A stretch of DNA of 64,000 nt, taken from Stichopus chloronotus. Taxonomy: Eukaryota > Echinodermata > Holothuroidea > Aspidochirotida > Stichopodidae. The translations under genes were made by a program, and so were the position numbers. Numbering within the stretch: position 1 is the first letter of the stretch; each line of letters begins with the position of its first letter. The stretch covers positions 7,386,897 to 7,450,896 of the forward strand of contig SFZH01000008.1 in assembly GCA_021234535.1 (NCBI GenBank), in the 5' to 3' direction. Of this stretch, positions 1 to 12,502 are shown piece after piece. The notes under the pieces were generated by a model. It saw only the letters and a program-made list of their open reading frames with translations. It did no database searches and had not been told where the DNA came from.

Positions 1-1133
1 TTCTACGAATGCATCTCACAGTCGACATTTTTTTACAACAAATCGTGGAGTTTATCACCAAAAAAATCGTAAGATTTTTATAACATCGAAAAAAGATTTC
101 GAACGTAACTTATTTTTGACAATTAATTGCAATCAATATGAAGCCATTATGAACCAAAGGAAGATGCAATTAACCAACTTGATGGGAGTTTTCTTTATTT
201 TGAAATGTCCAAGCGAGGTCGTTCGTTACGGTAGTTTATTCACTGGTTGAAAATGACTGTAATTAGCTTGAAAAGTACCAAAACGGCGTTAAAACAGTAA
301 ACAAAAAACAAATATGATATGTCAATTTAATATTTCTTATTGTAACTTCCTACATAATGAGTATGCAAGAGTGCAGGTGTCACTGATGCATCCAAAGCGT
401 ACCACCCAAGTCGCTCTTTGATCGGTGTCGGGAATTTAAAAATTTAGTGAAGGGAAGCGCTGTATTTATTAATAAATTCACCGGCTGATCACTCCATCAA
501 GGGTTCAGTGATCAACTGTTTGAATCAACTGAATATTCACTACTAGCATAGTCCCCATTGATTAGTTTAGAAAAGCACACAGGAAACAAGACATTATTAC
601 CGTGCTAAAATATTCAACAGACCCTCTCCCATGCTCTATTACACATGTTTTGCCTACGGGCATCGCACCTATTACCCACTGCCTTGAAACTAAACAAAGC
701 TATTCAAGACATTGGATTAATACACAGAAACTACTTTACGAGTTCGATAATTAATTTACCATGTGGGTCAACATAGCATGAGAAAACTGACATGATGAAA
801 CTGACATTAGGCGATGAAGGGTTTGCCACATTTTGAACCTCACTAAAACAATGAAGCCCTAAAGTTGCACGTACTCTCATTTCAGTGTAAGAGATATGGC
901 ATGAAACACACACGAATGAAAACTGTCACCCACTCCGTTATCTTGTTCCACCAGTTTTGTTATGTGTGAGGAATTAGAAATTTCAGAAGTTATCTTTGAA
1001 AGTATTTCTATCTTCTCATTGTTTGAATGGTGCAATAAAACTGCATACTGAAGGACATAACTATATGTGAAATTGTTCATTATTTTTCTGCTTACGCACA
1101 CAATTACTTTGCACTTCATGTGTATTCTTCAAG
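1..1133. other. Upstream/intronic DNA of the plus-strand FA gene, no exon identified
   Basis: No supportable exon was found here. By analogy with the minus-strand paralogue, the acidic repeat exon that starts at 1134 should be preceded by a signal-peptide exon and a three-exon FA domain. None of these is visible, so they probably lie left of the window. An open frame runs into the repeat exon from 1067, but it begins with GTG and lacks an ATG. It is best read as intron plus splice acceptor. Confidence 0.5.
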
Positions 1134-2706
1134 GTGGATCTAGCGGAGACTACGGTGGTGATTCGAGCAGTGGACTGAGCGGAGACAGTGATGTTGACTC
1201 AAGCAGTACACTGAGTGGAGACAATGATGTTGACTCGAACAGCAGACCCAGTGGAGACAACAATAATGACCAAAACAGTGGACCAGGTGGAGACAATGAT
1301 GTTGACTCAAACAGTGGACCCACTGGTGACAATGATGATAGCTCAAACAGTGGACCAGGTTCAGACAATGGTGATGACTCAAACAGTGGAACAACCGGAG
1401 ACAACAACGATGACTCAAGCAGTGGCCCCAGCGGAGACAATGATAATGACCTAAGCAGTGGACCAGGTTCAGACAATGATGATGACTCAAGCAGTGGCCC
1501 CAGCGGAGACAATGATAATGACCAAAACAGTGGACTAGATTCAGACAATGGTGATGACTCAAACAGTGGACCTAACGGAGACAATGATAATGATCAAAAC
1601 AGTGGACCAGGTTCAGACAATGGGTGGATGACTCAAACAGTGGACCTAACGGACGACAACGATGATGACTCAGCAGTGGCCTCCAGCGGAGATCAATGAT
1701 AATGACCAAAACAGTGGACCAGGTTCAGACAATGGTGAATGAATTCAACAGTGGACCCCCGGAGACAATGATGATGACTCAAGCAGTGGCCCCAGCGGAG
1801 AGAATGATAATGACCAAACAGTGGAACTAGGTTCACAATGGTGATACTCAAACAGTGGCCCCAGCGAGACAATGATAATGACCTAAGCATGTGGACCAGT
1901 TCAGACACTGATGATGACTCAAGCAGTGGGCCCCAGCGGAGACCAATGATAATGACCAAAACAGTGGACTAGGTTCAAGACCATGGTGATGACCTCCACA
2001 GTGGACCTAACGGAGACAATGATAATGATCAAAACAGTGACCAGGTTCAGACAATTGGTTGATGACTCAAACAGTGGCCCCAGCGGAGACAATGATAATG
2101 ACCAAAACAGTGGACCAGGTTCAGACAATGGTGATGATTCAAACAGTGGACCCACCGGAGACAATGATGATGACTCAGGCAGTGGCCCCAGCGGAGAGAA
2201 TGATAATGACCAAAACAGTGGACTAGGTTCAGACAATGGTGATGACTCAAACAGTGGACCTAACGGAGACAATGATAATGACCAAAACAGTGGACCAGGT
2301 TCAGACAATGGTGATGATTCAAACAGTCGACTTAACGGAGACAACGATGATGACTCAAGCAGTGGCCCCAGCGGAGACAATGATAATGACCAAAACAGTG
2401 GACTAGGTTCAGACAATGGTGATGACTCAAACAGTGGACCTAACGGAGACAATGATAATGATCAAAACAGTGGACCAGGTTCAGACAATGGTGATGATTC
2501 AAACAGTGGACCTAACGGAGACAACGATGATTACTCAAGCAGTGGCCCCAACGGAGACGATGATAATGACCAAAACAGTGGACTAGGTTCAGACAATGGT
2601 GATGACTCAAACAGTGGACCTATCGGAGACAACGATGATAACCCAACCAGTGGACAAGACGGAGGCAACGATGGTGGAGGTGAAAATGACGGAGATCAAA
2701 GTACGG
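1134..2706 (+). CDS. Acidic tandem-repeat exon (12-residue units, D/N/G/S-rich)
   Basis: A single exon of about 43 units of 36 nt. Typical residue units alternate between SGPSGDNDNDQN and SGPGSDNGDDSN, so there is a 72-nt higher-order period. The acceptor is TTCTTCAAG|GTGG and the donor is TACGG|GTAAGG, both phase 1. The block is strongly acidic, with Asp as the only common charged residue and almost no hydrophobic or basic residues. It should be disordered, highly hydrated and able to bind cations. The exon length is 1573 nt, not a multiple of three, because the stretch at about 1620-2060 carries many single-base indels. Before and after that stretch the frame is open. High-copy identical units on the flanks point to recent unequal exchange. 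Confidence 0.8.
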
Positions 2707-5700
2707 GTAAGGTTCAAACGATTGACTATCGATGGGTTAATTTCCGTACTGATCACGTAACCTGGACATGCTCATCTAGATCGTTCGATAGAGAGGGGTC
2801 AAACTGGGGTAGGACAGCGAAAGGAGAAAGGCGTCTATAGGAGAGAGGTATAACTTGAAGAATGACTGAATGCCATTGGGCGCAACAAAAGAGAACAATT
2901 GTAAAGTTATTTTTTGTCCTTAAATGTTACGTTTTCCTACAGATAAAATTCAAACGAAGTGCTTTAAAGGGACGATTGAATGCTATGAATGAGTTACAAG
3001 ATTTCAACCCTAGGGACTATAACTAAACGTCTGTCGTGTAGCGACTTTCTCGAGGTCATGATTAAGACACTACCTTTAGTGAGTTTTTCGCCGAAAAATG
3101 GCAATGTTTTTCATAAAACCATAACTTCGTACAGATTCAGCCTACTTACTTAGTTTAAATGTTGAAAGTTTGTATGGGGTAACACGCATTTGTTTTATTA
3201 AAGATCGGTAACATTGGTTTCCATTTAAAAATATGGTAAAATATAAAAAAGGAAAGTTGACGTATTCCTTGAAGAAAATCTGTATCCTTTAAAAAACAAG
3301 CTAAAGACTTCACATACCTTTGGGAACAAGCTAAATACTTCAAAAACCAACACTAAAATATTAGGACTATGGCGGATTCCTTCTCTTATTTTTCTTCACA
3401 AACGTGGCCAAAATTCGTCAAAATTCCCGAAAAAAGGGGTCAAAATTGATCTACCAGCCTCAAAATACTAGCTTCGCCAAATTTTGAACCACGCACTAGG
3501 GAAGAAACTTTTTACAGAGCCAGCAAACTTTTACACACGATTTTGGGGTTACATTTTGGATTAGGGACCCCCAATGTGGAATTAAATGTTCTTTTGGGGT
3601 ACAGTGAGCTATGGTCATACTTCAGAGGGCATATATTCAACACATACTGTACTGAATCGCTATTGCAAAGCTCATCACATTTTGAACTTCTGATTCTTAC
3701 CTCAAACTGTACGTGGATACCAATGAAAAGCGTAAAAAGAGGTAAGCTGAATAGTTGTAAGGTTGGAATGTGTGGATGACAAAGAATCTAAGAAGAAGAT
3801 GCGGTTGGGTTAATGCTGAGGTCAATTCGAAAGTGGAGCGTTCGCGGAACTGGTCTGCGTGCTGCACTGTGAACAGCCTGGGCGTGAGCGTTGTACTCAT
3901 TAGCGTTATTCAAACTACAAATTATTGTTTTTTCGTCATTCCGTAACCAATTTCAATAAGTTTTTGCTCAAGTGAACGGAAATTTATTGAAAATCTCAGT
4001 CGAACTTCAAAATATGCTAAAACAAAGAAATGCGGATTTTTTTCATTAATTAGCTAACATGCTAATTTGTGTATGCAATGAACTCCAAATTAGTAAAACT
4101 CATTATATTTCGAATCCTCACATTTTACACTTTCTCATTAAGACTGCTGAAGTTGGTGAATTTTTGTGACATGTAATTGATTGCTTAATTGTAAAAAATC
4201 TTCAAACAACAATCACTTTTAGTGCTCTCTTGTGACCTGTAAGCTGAAGCAATCTTTTTTGTTTTATAAATTTAAGGTAGATGCGCAGTCGTTCAACCAA
4301 AACTTCAGTTGAATTGTTTGATTGTATTGTTCTCTATCACAATCTACAGACCAGATCTATCGGTTAGAAATCAGTAAAGACGGTCCTCTCACGTGGGAAT
4401 TCATCCTTCAACCTTTACGATCACCTGACAAATTTTTGCTCCCATTCTCGGTTAACGCATCATCTGGAGCCTATCTGCGTCTTTCAGCATCCCCCGATGC
4501 TACGGATAGTGAATATTACGAAATCAGTGAGTTACATAAGCTGTTATACCGCAGTTGATTATATTGTATTAGTCTCTTATTTCAAAATAGTTGATCGTAA
4601 TCCTCACATTGTTTGGTTTTTCTGCAATATATAAAGTTTACAGGCAGTGATTAACTTGATGTTTCTCTCCTTCATGTCCCAGACCCAACCTTAAATTATC
4701 CTCATCAAACTGTTTGTGTTTTTTTTATATGGTTTTCATTGTAACTGAAATATTTTGAGATTACATTGTATATCATTCTATACATCGTACCAAACTTTGC
4801 CTTTTACGGAGGAGACATTTCACTTTCTACCGCCCTCACTCGGTTGTACAATGAGTCGTGATGTCATCTGATGTGCCCTACCTTTGGTCGTACGGTATAT
4901 GTTTCAATTACCGTCAGAAACCGCAAATGATTGTAAATGTAATCTTTGTTTTGTTCTCTGGAGATTGAAGCAAATAAAAGTTACCCATGAAATGATAGAA
5001 ACACTATCGGTCAAAAAGGCAACATTGCGTCAGATTTGAGCGTCCTCGACGTCAGGGGCGCGTTACTTCTTTCATAACGTCAGTTGGATTCGTCGAACAT
5101 ATGCATCGTCGTTTTTATAGATGCTTAAGTCCAAACACATCTTGCCACGGTATTTCAACCCGCTTTCTATTGCTACCATTACTTGAAAATACTCTGTTTG
5201 AATGATTTTTGTCAGTGATCGGATTTTTCGAGAATCGTTTCGTCTGTGTCAACGATGGTGAGATCCAAGTGGTTGACAACTATTACGATTTAGGAGTCTT
5301 GGACGAAGGGTAGGTAAAAGTAAGAAAGTAAGATTGAATAATTATTCTAACTTCCATCATTATCATAGATAGCACGTTTATAGGGAGCATGACATTCCAT
5401 CGCCTCGTTGTGACAGATTGTGACGTCATGTTGTGCTCTGTGAAGTCGAGAGAGAATTAAATAAACGCGTCGTCGATTTCAAGTCTTCTCAAACAAGGCT
5501 TTGTTTCTCATTTGTTTTCTGTTTCTATATTTTGTTTGTATTTCTAGGACAATAAGGTTTTAGAGAACAAAGAAACGACAGAACAAACGACGTGAATAAC
5601 AAAACAAAAATTTGATTATGACCTCAATATCTCTATTTCACGAATAACCTCTTGCTCCCCAGATTTGATCCAATTTTGCACTTCTCCCTTATTCACGTCC

Positions 5701-6165
5701 CCCCCCCCCCCCATCTTATCACCTCTCCCCATTGTCAATTTAGCCTTTAGTAGGAAGATATTTATTATTTACTAACGATGTGCTTACATGGCTTTTTCTT
5801 CTTTTAGTTCTTTTGCTCATCTTCATAAATCCCGTTTAAGTTGGTTTCTTCTGTTTACTGCATTTTTTTTTTTTTCAGAAAGTGATTTGTTGTCAGTATA
5901 TGATGAACTGTTGAAAAGTAAATACATCATGCATATCAAAACAAACGGAAACTAATATTATTTTTAATCTTAAATAGCGAGTTCACCAACTTCATCGTCA
6001 AATTCGATGGCTCCAAACTGTCCCTCTTCAAACGCAACAACATTTTGGCAGAGTATGATGACGTCAGTAACCCTTTTCTAGGAACCAAGTACGTCGGAGT
6101 GTCGAGCTTTTCCGAAACCGGTGACGCAATTCAAAGCTCGTGGAGATTCGACCGCCACTTTTTTG
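1134..6165 (+). CDS. Secreted-type modular protein: acidic 12-residue repeats plus FA (Methyltransf_FA-like) domain, 5' partial
   Basis: Hand-joined exons are 1134-2706 (acidic repeat block), 4350-4526, 5216-5309 and 5978-6165 (one FA domain). Phases are 1-1, 1-1, 1-2 and 2-1, the same pattern as in the minus-strand paralogue. The FA part begins DQIYRLEIS, contains the conserved YYEIS at the end of its first exon, ENRFVCVNDG in the second, and KYVGVSS...SSWRF in the third, matching the other FA modules in this window. The 5' part (expected signal peptide and first FA domain) is not in the window. The 3' end after 6165 is uncertain: a phase-compatible acceptor before 7779 would add two residues and stop. 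The repeat exon has a net frame error from indels at about 1620-2060. The role is probably extracellular; no methyltransferase activity is implied. The strand, domain and exon edges are well supported; the gene ends are not. Confidence 0.75.
1620..2060 (+). other. Indel-rich tract inside the acidic repeat exon
   Basis: The 36-nt units here are peppered with single-base insertions and deletions (for example GACAATGGGTGGATGACTC in place of GACAATGGTGATGACTC). Units on both sides are clean. The open frame breaks at 1697 and resumes near 2050. The abrupt edges suggest uncorrected long-read sequence or a collapsed repeat in the assembly. A decaying allele is the alternative. Confidence 0.65.
2707..4349 (+). 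other. Intron between the acidic repeat exon and the FA exon
   Basis: Bounded by the GTAAGG donor at 2707 and the CTACAG acceptor ending at 4349. An in-frame extension of the repeat frame runs to 2840, but it loses the repeat pattern at the donor. No other exon or recognisable repeat is seen inside. Confidence 0.6.
4350..5309 (+). CDS. FA domain of the plus-strand gene, exons 1 and 2
   Basis: Exon 4350-4526 (177 nt, phase 1-1) codes DQIYRLEIS through YYEIS. It contains the motif FSVNASSGAYLRLS, which matches FKFSVQAPSDAHIRIS in the minus-strand modules. Exon 5216-5309 (94 nt, phase 1-2) codes MIGFFENRFVCV and a Cys kept across modules. Its length of 94 nt matches the second exons of FA1 and FA3 on the minus strand, rather than the 88 nt of FA2, FA4 and FA5. 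The donors are GTGAGT and GTAGGT. Confidence 0.75.
5978..6165 (+). CDS. FA domain of the plus-strand gene, exon 3
   Basis: 188 nt, phase 2-1, between the acceptor AAATAG|CGAG and the donor TTTTTTG|GTACGT. It codes EFTNFIVKFDGSKLSLFKRN, an acidic turn, then KYVGVSSFSETG and SSWRFDRHFF. This aligns with FELGWNGRKLTLWKDG...WVGVTSY...SSWTF of the minus-strand exons. The Trp of the GW pair (GWNG) is replaced here (KFDG), so this copy has diverged. Confidence 0.75.
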
Positions 6166-7778
6166 GTACGTCAACGTCGCGACAAAATAATTGCACTGCA
6201 GTTACCTGTAGTGGTGCATTTTACTGACTGTGGGGCAGAAAACGTTGTAGCCTCAGAATTAGTAAAAAAAAGCAGTCAAAAATCAGTAAAATCGTCAAAG
6301 TCAGAATACCGTCAAGTGTTAGCTCTGCTTTTAGTTTCTGTTCATCACCTGGAAGTTAGGAGACAATATGTGAGTACCCCCCAACAGATAACCCCCCTCC
6401 TCACCCACAACAGAGAATGCAGTGTTTTTTTTTAAATGTCACATGTTGTTTACGAAAGACCTCCAAACGAGTCCAAACTTTCCTGTGAAGTTATTTTTGC
6501 CAATTCATGCTTTAACTGGCAAAAATTGAGTCTCTGTAATGCTCCTTGCACAGTGGGCAAATGACTTTGGGCTATATCGACTGTATGTTATGTCCTTCCA
6601 TGCATATGTTGAAGAATTCATGTACTTTGATATATTTGGTGCCTGAATGAGCCATAACATTACTAAGTGCTTGAGTAAGACCGTTGCCGTTTTCGTCTCT
6701 TATTACACGCACATCGATGTATGTAGATAAATTAAAGAAGTCTTCAAATGGAAGGTTTTTTTTTTTTAGCAAATCTAGATTTAATTATTAAAAAAATAGC
6801 TGTTACGCATGATCTATACACTTACTTGTGTATGAATCAGCGGCAACAGTTTACTTAAATGCGGGTTTGACTTGAAGCGTAGGATGTATAGAGTCTTGCA
6901 AACTATCTTCATAGAGTTTGTCACAAAGTCACAGGAAACGAAATTGGTATTAAAGGCTCCATGTTTTATTTTTAATTAGTTCCGGCAAATCGATTACGAG
7001 AAAATGATTTACTATGTAAGTCTGGAATGTTGTTCCTGTGGTAATATTTCCCTTAAATTTATATATTTTTTCAATTCGAATAGATTAGCCAATATTTCGA
7101 CTGTGCAAAATTATTGCTTTGGTGCATGTACCGCGGATTGAGTCTAAGAGGGTTTAATCGCATCGTGAAACTCTAAAAAAAGTTATTTAAGTTGGCTCTA
7201 AATTTGCTCAGACAGTGTATCTACCCTGTAACGATACACGCGGATTCGAGAAATGGTAGATTTGCCTTACAAACCAGAAAATGTTGCTTCAGGCGAAGGT
7301 GACACTACATTTTCCTTTATTCATTACATTTTCTTCACGGTCAGTCTCTCATATCAAAGTGAGTAAAATTTGTCACAGAGTGCATCATTCAGATTAGAAC
7401 AAAAGTAACTGCAGTCCACGGGACATTATATTGTAGCAAACTTAATAACTTCGCATTGTATCTATACTGATGATATATTGTGATGTTACGAAGCGTTTCT
7501 AACATACTTTTTTAACTGCTGTTAAATCACTCGGATGAAATCTTATGTAATTGATCAGCGTGGCATTTTTGTTTCAAACAAATCAGTTCTGCTGATAGTT
7601 AACAACAAGACTGGGAGCTTCTCCAGCATGCAGTGCAACTATTATCTCTGTAATCGGAAATACAGTTTTATTTATAATGTAAAATGTATTTGTAAAGTAT
7701 AAAATCATGTCAAATCATTTCAAATTGAAAAGAGAAGACATTTTGAGAGATATACATCTTTTCTCTTTTATATTTCAG

Positions 7779-7786
7779 AGAAATAG
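7779..7786 (+). CDS. Possible terminal exon of the plus-strand FA gene (EK-stop)
   Basis: The acceptor TATATTTCAG is followed by AGAAATAG. With the phase-1 donor at 6165 this gives two residues and a stop. It is weak: any phase-1 acceptor downstream would compete. The other frame after this acceptor stays open for 22 codons but needs phase 2, which the donor does not supply. Confidence 0.25.
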
Positions 7787-8290
7787 CTAGCAGCGCCGAT
7801 GGTGACTATATGGCCTTCGTCCACAGCCACTTGCTTAACAAAAACTAAATATGCCATGGGGCGTTTTGAAAATGTAAAAAAAAAAATTAGTAAAAGGACA
7901 CCGACAGGATAAATACTTAAGTTAAGCAGTAGAAAATACACCTATCACATCAGATGAGATATAGCAGGATAGCACACAAACCCAATGCAATATGTAAAGC
8001 GTAATTACACAATGAAAGAAGTATTTCGGTTTGTTTTTTTTTCTGAAGACCAGGAAATGTAACGCCAGTCTTATAAAACAAAATGGTATTTTGTAGTCTG
8101 AATTTACTTTGTTAGATTAACTGTTTAGCTTCCCTAGTGCTAATGCAAGAGAGTATTGATTGAGTTGGTTTATTGATAAATTAAGACAGTAAGATGTGAA
8201 TCAATGCAATGAATACAAAGAATGAAATCAATTTTCTGTACCCTTTTATTTTCTTTCATATCAACCTTTTTTACATTACTCATTTTATTG

Positions 8291-8337
8291 TTTCAAATGC
8301 CGCACACTGAGAAGTGAGCGGCATTTGAAAGAATAAA
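8291..8337 (+). terminator. Perfect 13-bp hairpin followed by AATAAA (possible 3' end of the FA gene)
   Basis: The arms TTTCAAATGCCGC (8291-8303) and GCGGCATTTGAAA (8318-8330) pair perfectly around a 14-nt loop. AATAAA follows at 8332-8337. A polyadenylation site for the upstream plus-strand gene is possible. A small fold-back repeat is the alternative. Confidence 0.35.
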
Positions 8338-9330
8338 AAGTGAAACAAGTGGGCAATCTACGGAGTTACAAATCTCATCCCCATCCCTTTGTATAGTCAT
8401 TCGATACCCATAACACTCCCGAAGTGCCCTGAGTTGTGTATTTCATCTGTTCAGATTGCTCGTCGTGGATAGAAGTACTGAATATTCAAGTCACTTATTC
8501 ATCCAGCCTACTGCAGTAACACGGCAGTCGAACGGCACATACACCTGCACACACTAATTTATTTAAGTTGCCACAAAATGTAGCTCAACCTTACACAAAT
8601 TGCAACGAAAGGATTTTTAGCTTTTTCTTTAGTCTAGTAAAAGTGTTGTTAAATCCAAGCTAAAAATCGACTGTAATCAAGACTGTTTTCTTGACCAAAA
8701 TGGCATATAAATTCAAAATGGGGGATCACTCTTAATTTGAAAGTTTCACTGCACGTTCGGGAAAAAATTGTAGTTTCAGGGGTGTAAACGTGTTTATGAT
8801 CTGTTCAGGCAAAATGTAATTTATATCACCTCTGGATGTTAATTAAGCATGTTAGTAATCATGAGGAATGTGTAAATTTGTTATCAGGGTGCTCTTCAAT
8901 TAAGTAATATTAGTCTTTTTCATCAAATAGCGGCGCTTAACTTTCATGGAAATGGAAGTCTTTTGTTTTTTATCATCTAAGTGAACACTCCAAATATCCT
9001 TGACAAGAAGGAATGAGGATGGGATTACTTAAGTAAAGGTTTGAAGGTTCAAAGCGGTTTGAACAAGCAGAGATTTGATGGAAGCCAGGTCTAGTATGCC
9101 GAGGCAGGGAGTCGGATCTAGAAAAGGTGCTCATTGACGAGTAGCACGTCACCGAATCACTGAAAATACCGTCAATCCAATCTGTATGTGGAGGACTGCT
9201 TCACACTTGACATAAATCAAATGAGCAGTCTCTACATCGCTTTGTTACATACGAAAGTGTTCAACCTCACTTCCAAAATTTCCCCTTTTTTTATTTCTCA
9301 TTCGAAATAAATAAGCAGTATCATACGTAA

Positions 9331-9495
9331 AGGTTAATCAACGCTGGACCGTGTATTAGCTGTAGTATAATGCACGATCGGGGGTTAATGGAAGCGATGC
9401 ACGGGGGCGCAGCCCGAGTGCATCAAGCGATAGCATTAGCCCCCGATCGTGCATTATACTACAGTTAATACACAGGTTCAAAGTTGATTAACCTT
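9331..9495. repeat. Fold-back (palindromic) element, about 165 bp
   Basis: The left arm from AGGTTAATCAAC at 9331 and the right arm ending GTTGATTAACCT near 9492 are imperfect reverse complements. They share TAGTATAATGCACGATCGGG near their middle and GATGCAC/GTGCATC near the centre. The short GC-rich loop lies at about 9402-9412. This looks like a hairpin MITE. No target-site duplication was identified with confidence. Confidence 0.6.
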
Positions 9496-11454
9496 GTTCA
9501 TACATACCAACGAGATTTTGATAAAAAAAGGACGAAAAAAGAAAGGAATTTTGTCCTTAAATAACCGCATTTTTATTTAAAAGGAACCCCGAGAAAAGGT
9601 TAACAAATTTAGAACATGTCAACAATATTCGTGCGCGAAACAGAAAGAAGCACTTAGACAAAAAGAATAACAATAGAATTTGACATAGCGCAACAACGCG
9701 TTGTTTAGTTCGTTTGCGTGCTTTAGCATAGTTTGTTTGCAACTTGAAGTGTACTATTGTATGCACGCGCGCTGTCAGTGTACGTGTACTCACTGTGCAG
9801 TGTATACATGCGTGCTGCATGCAGAGCGTTGTACAGCTACATGGCCTGATAACTGATTTTGAATAAAGACAGCGACAGATTCATTGAATATAGATTTCAA
9901 GATTTCAGTCCTAACAGCAGCAGAGAGTGGAAGACTTGTTATGCGCGGACCCTAATTTTCATATGAGTGTGAGAGTTCTCAGTAGGCTATGCAATATTTC
10001 GGAAGTTTAAGAATATAAATCCAGTGGTGTATGGAGACCCTTCAAGATGGCGATGTATTGCAGTCCTTAGTCCTCTTTACGATTTTATCGCATAGGGAAT
10101 TGTTTTTGAACATCTCAGCAGAATTTACAAAGAAGGAAAGCTAATTCCGATAGGCTATCAAACTTTCCAGGTGTTCAAAATACACTGCTTTCACCCGACA
10201 CAATTCTGGTATTTAGGTAAGATTAGACTACCCTACGTCAGATTGATTACCACGAACAGTGTACTGTGCTGTTGTTACGTAGATTTACCTACATTTACAT
10301 TTTCCTTTTGAGCACGTCTTAGGCCCTAGGCGCGGTCTACGTAACGTCAGAACTACGAACTTCTAATCGAACGTTACTTCACTAGTGTAGACCTGATACT
10401 AGTGACACTGTATTAGCCATTGTTTTGTACAAGACATAACAGACTGAAAACACACTGCAGTCGATCTTTAGTTTTATTGTATTCATCCGCCGGTGATTGA
10501 CTGTGGTTTAACAAGATGGGTTACCAGCGATTAACCCACGGTCACCTGACTGAAATGAGCCAATAAGAGTTGAGGATTCTCTCCAAGTATGTATGAATAA
10601 ATATTATCTCACGTGTATATATCTTATTGCTAGAATATATAACTCCTCGTTGGAGGTTTCCAAGTTTTACCTGTCATTAATGTCGTCTAAAGTGGTTTTT
10701 CTTCGAAACAATGCGGGTTGGGATATTAGATACAATTTTGAAACAAATATTCCAACTGTGAGTTTAGATGTAATAAATCTGCGACAAAATTTACAGAGAG
10801 TTGATAAATATAGTGACATTCTTCACTACGCAGAAAGGAGCTTAAAAGAGTGGCATTCGTTATGCTTCTCACTACGCCAAAACAGGGACGTATAGTGATA
10901 GGCAATGTAGTAGCAGGTTAAGCGAAATTGTAGTATTAATCCAAGGTCTGTTTCAGCATTAGTGCTACTCATCACACCTTTTAGTTTGGCCTAAAAATAT
11001 TCATTGTAATGAAGGTCAACTTCAACTCAGTGCATTGCTTTTTATGAGCATTACAGTTTTAAAGAAATGTCATGAAGGACTATGCATTTATTAAATATTG
11101 AGCATATTCGTAGCGATACATATGTTAGAAAGTGTAATTGTCTGTTCGACATCAGTTCCTACGTTAACCAGCCTCGACAATGTAACCATGAAGCTATTAG
11201 AGCTATATGGAACTAATTCAAGCGCAGAGCGCGAGCTTAGTGGGGGTTCAGGGTCTGTGTTAGGGTCCTTGGTGGGGTCCAGGGGCAAAATCCTCGTGGG
11301 ATGCAGGGGTAAAGCCCTCCATCTCTCTGGGTGAAAAACAGAAATGTTAACAAAATGATACACACAGGAAATAGACCCACACATGTATGCATTTGTCAGG
11401 TTACTTCAGGTGAGCAGAGGAGGGGTGGTAACAGGGGAAAGGTTCTGACTGACG

Positions 11455-11560
11455 TAAAATTAAGTAGTAGAGATGTTAACTGAAATAGTAGCAGTGTAAT
11501 TTCAAAAGGTAGAGTAATTTCAAATAGTAGTGGTAGCGGCGTGGTTTCAATGAGCGATCT
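11455..11560. repeat. Degenerate repeat array (left arm of an inverted pair)
   Basis: Short degenerate units such as AAATAGTAGTGGTAGCGGCG and TAATTTCAAA. Its reverse complement resembles the array at 12503-12760 (ATTTGAAATCGCGCTGCTGC, TACTACTTC). The two arrays face each other around the LINE remnant at 12026-12120. Confidence 0.45.
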
Positions 11561-12025
11561 TCCAAAACCTCAAAAGCGTTTTTTATTTGAAATATGTAGG
11601 ATATATTTATCAGCAAACATATCTTCAGCCTAACTTGATTACACCTTGATTACACCTTCAAGTTGGCGCCCAGGCAAATTGGTCTGACGTATAGACATTA
11701 CGCCCCCTACGTTAAGTAAGGCCAGGGAAAATGCAAGCTCAATTGAGCATCGTTTTGTTCTTAATTGACGGATCACCTTTGGTAAGCAGTAATTGCTTAA
11801 TCGGTTGAACTGGTTTTAGAGTATAGACATATGTAGGCCTGGTAAGGAAAGAAGTCCTGAACATGGCTTTTTAATAGCACGAGAAATACACTTTTTAGCT
11901 GTAATTTTAGACATATGCCTCTCTATTTTCCGACAATTTTTTGCTCTACGTTCTGCCACCCACCATTATCTTGGTGGAAGTTCTGATACTATCTCTATCC
12001 TATTTTTTAAAATAAAATTATATAG

Positions 12026-12375
12026 GTGCCAAATTCTGGAACTACCTCTTTATGGTACTACGCAAAGCTCATTCAAGTCACTCAAGAAAGCCCTTAAAAG
12101 TTATATTATTTCCAATTTTCAGTGATTCTTCTATGCCTTCAATTCTTTCTTTCGTATTTAAATGTTATCTTTACTCATAGTTGCTGGTATTATTTCTTTC
12201 TTCTGGGGGGGGGGTCTACGTCTACAAACTCCCTCATCCTTCGTAAAGACACTCCTCAGTCTCTTTTCTCTTTCATATTCTGTATATATTTTCCATTTCA
12301 ATTACCATTTTTAAGTGTTTTCAAAGAGACTGAAATAATGTTATACAAACAAACAAACAAACAAACAAACAAACT
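12026..12375 (+). mobile_element. 3' end of a non-LTR retrotransposon (LINE) with (ACAA)n tail
   Basis: The translation contains GAKFWNYL, then after a one-base frame shift LYGTTQSSFKSLKKALKSYI, ending in a stop near 12123. This is the usual C-terminal end of a LINE ORF2 (AKFWNSLP...SFKKALK.YL). A microsatellite tail of ACAA units lies at 12343-12374, as is common for such elements. It is 5'-truncated and frameshifted, and no other domain was seen. Confidence 0.6.
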
Positions 12376-12502
12376 TAGACTGTTAGGGTTTAGCCTAAAT
12401 TTACCCACGTACACTAAAAATGAAATAGCAAGTTTTAATTTTACATATTGCAAGTATGTCAACTTTCGTCACTTAGGCCACGCATAAAAACTGTCTGAAG
12501 AG

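Noticed and set aside
1067..1133. Hydrophobic lead (KLFIIFLLTHTITLHF) in frame with the acidic repeats, resembling a signal peptide
   Set aside because: It starts with GTG rather than ATG, and it ends exactly at a good splice acceptor in the phase used by all related repeat exons. It is intron read-through.
1140..2452. Long minus-strand open frames of Cys/His/Leu-rich or Ser/Pro-rich repeats
   Set aside because: They are shadows of the plus-strand acidic repeat exon; the splice sites and exon homology are on the plus strand.
5701..5713. Poly-C runs (also near 40453, 46941, 50960, 51857, 54250, 56240, 60325)
   Set aside because: Common homopolymer tracts; no function suggested and their lengths are unreliable.
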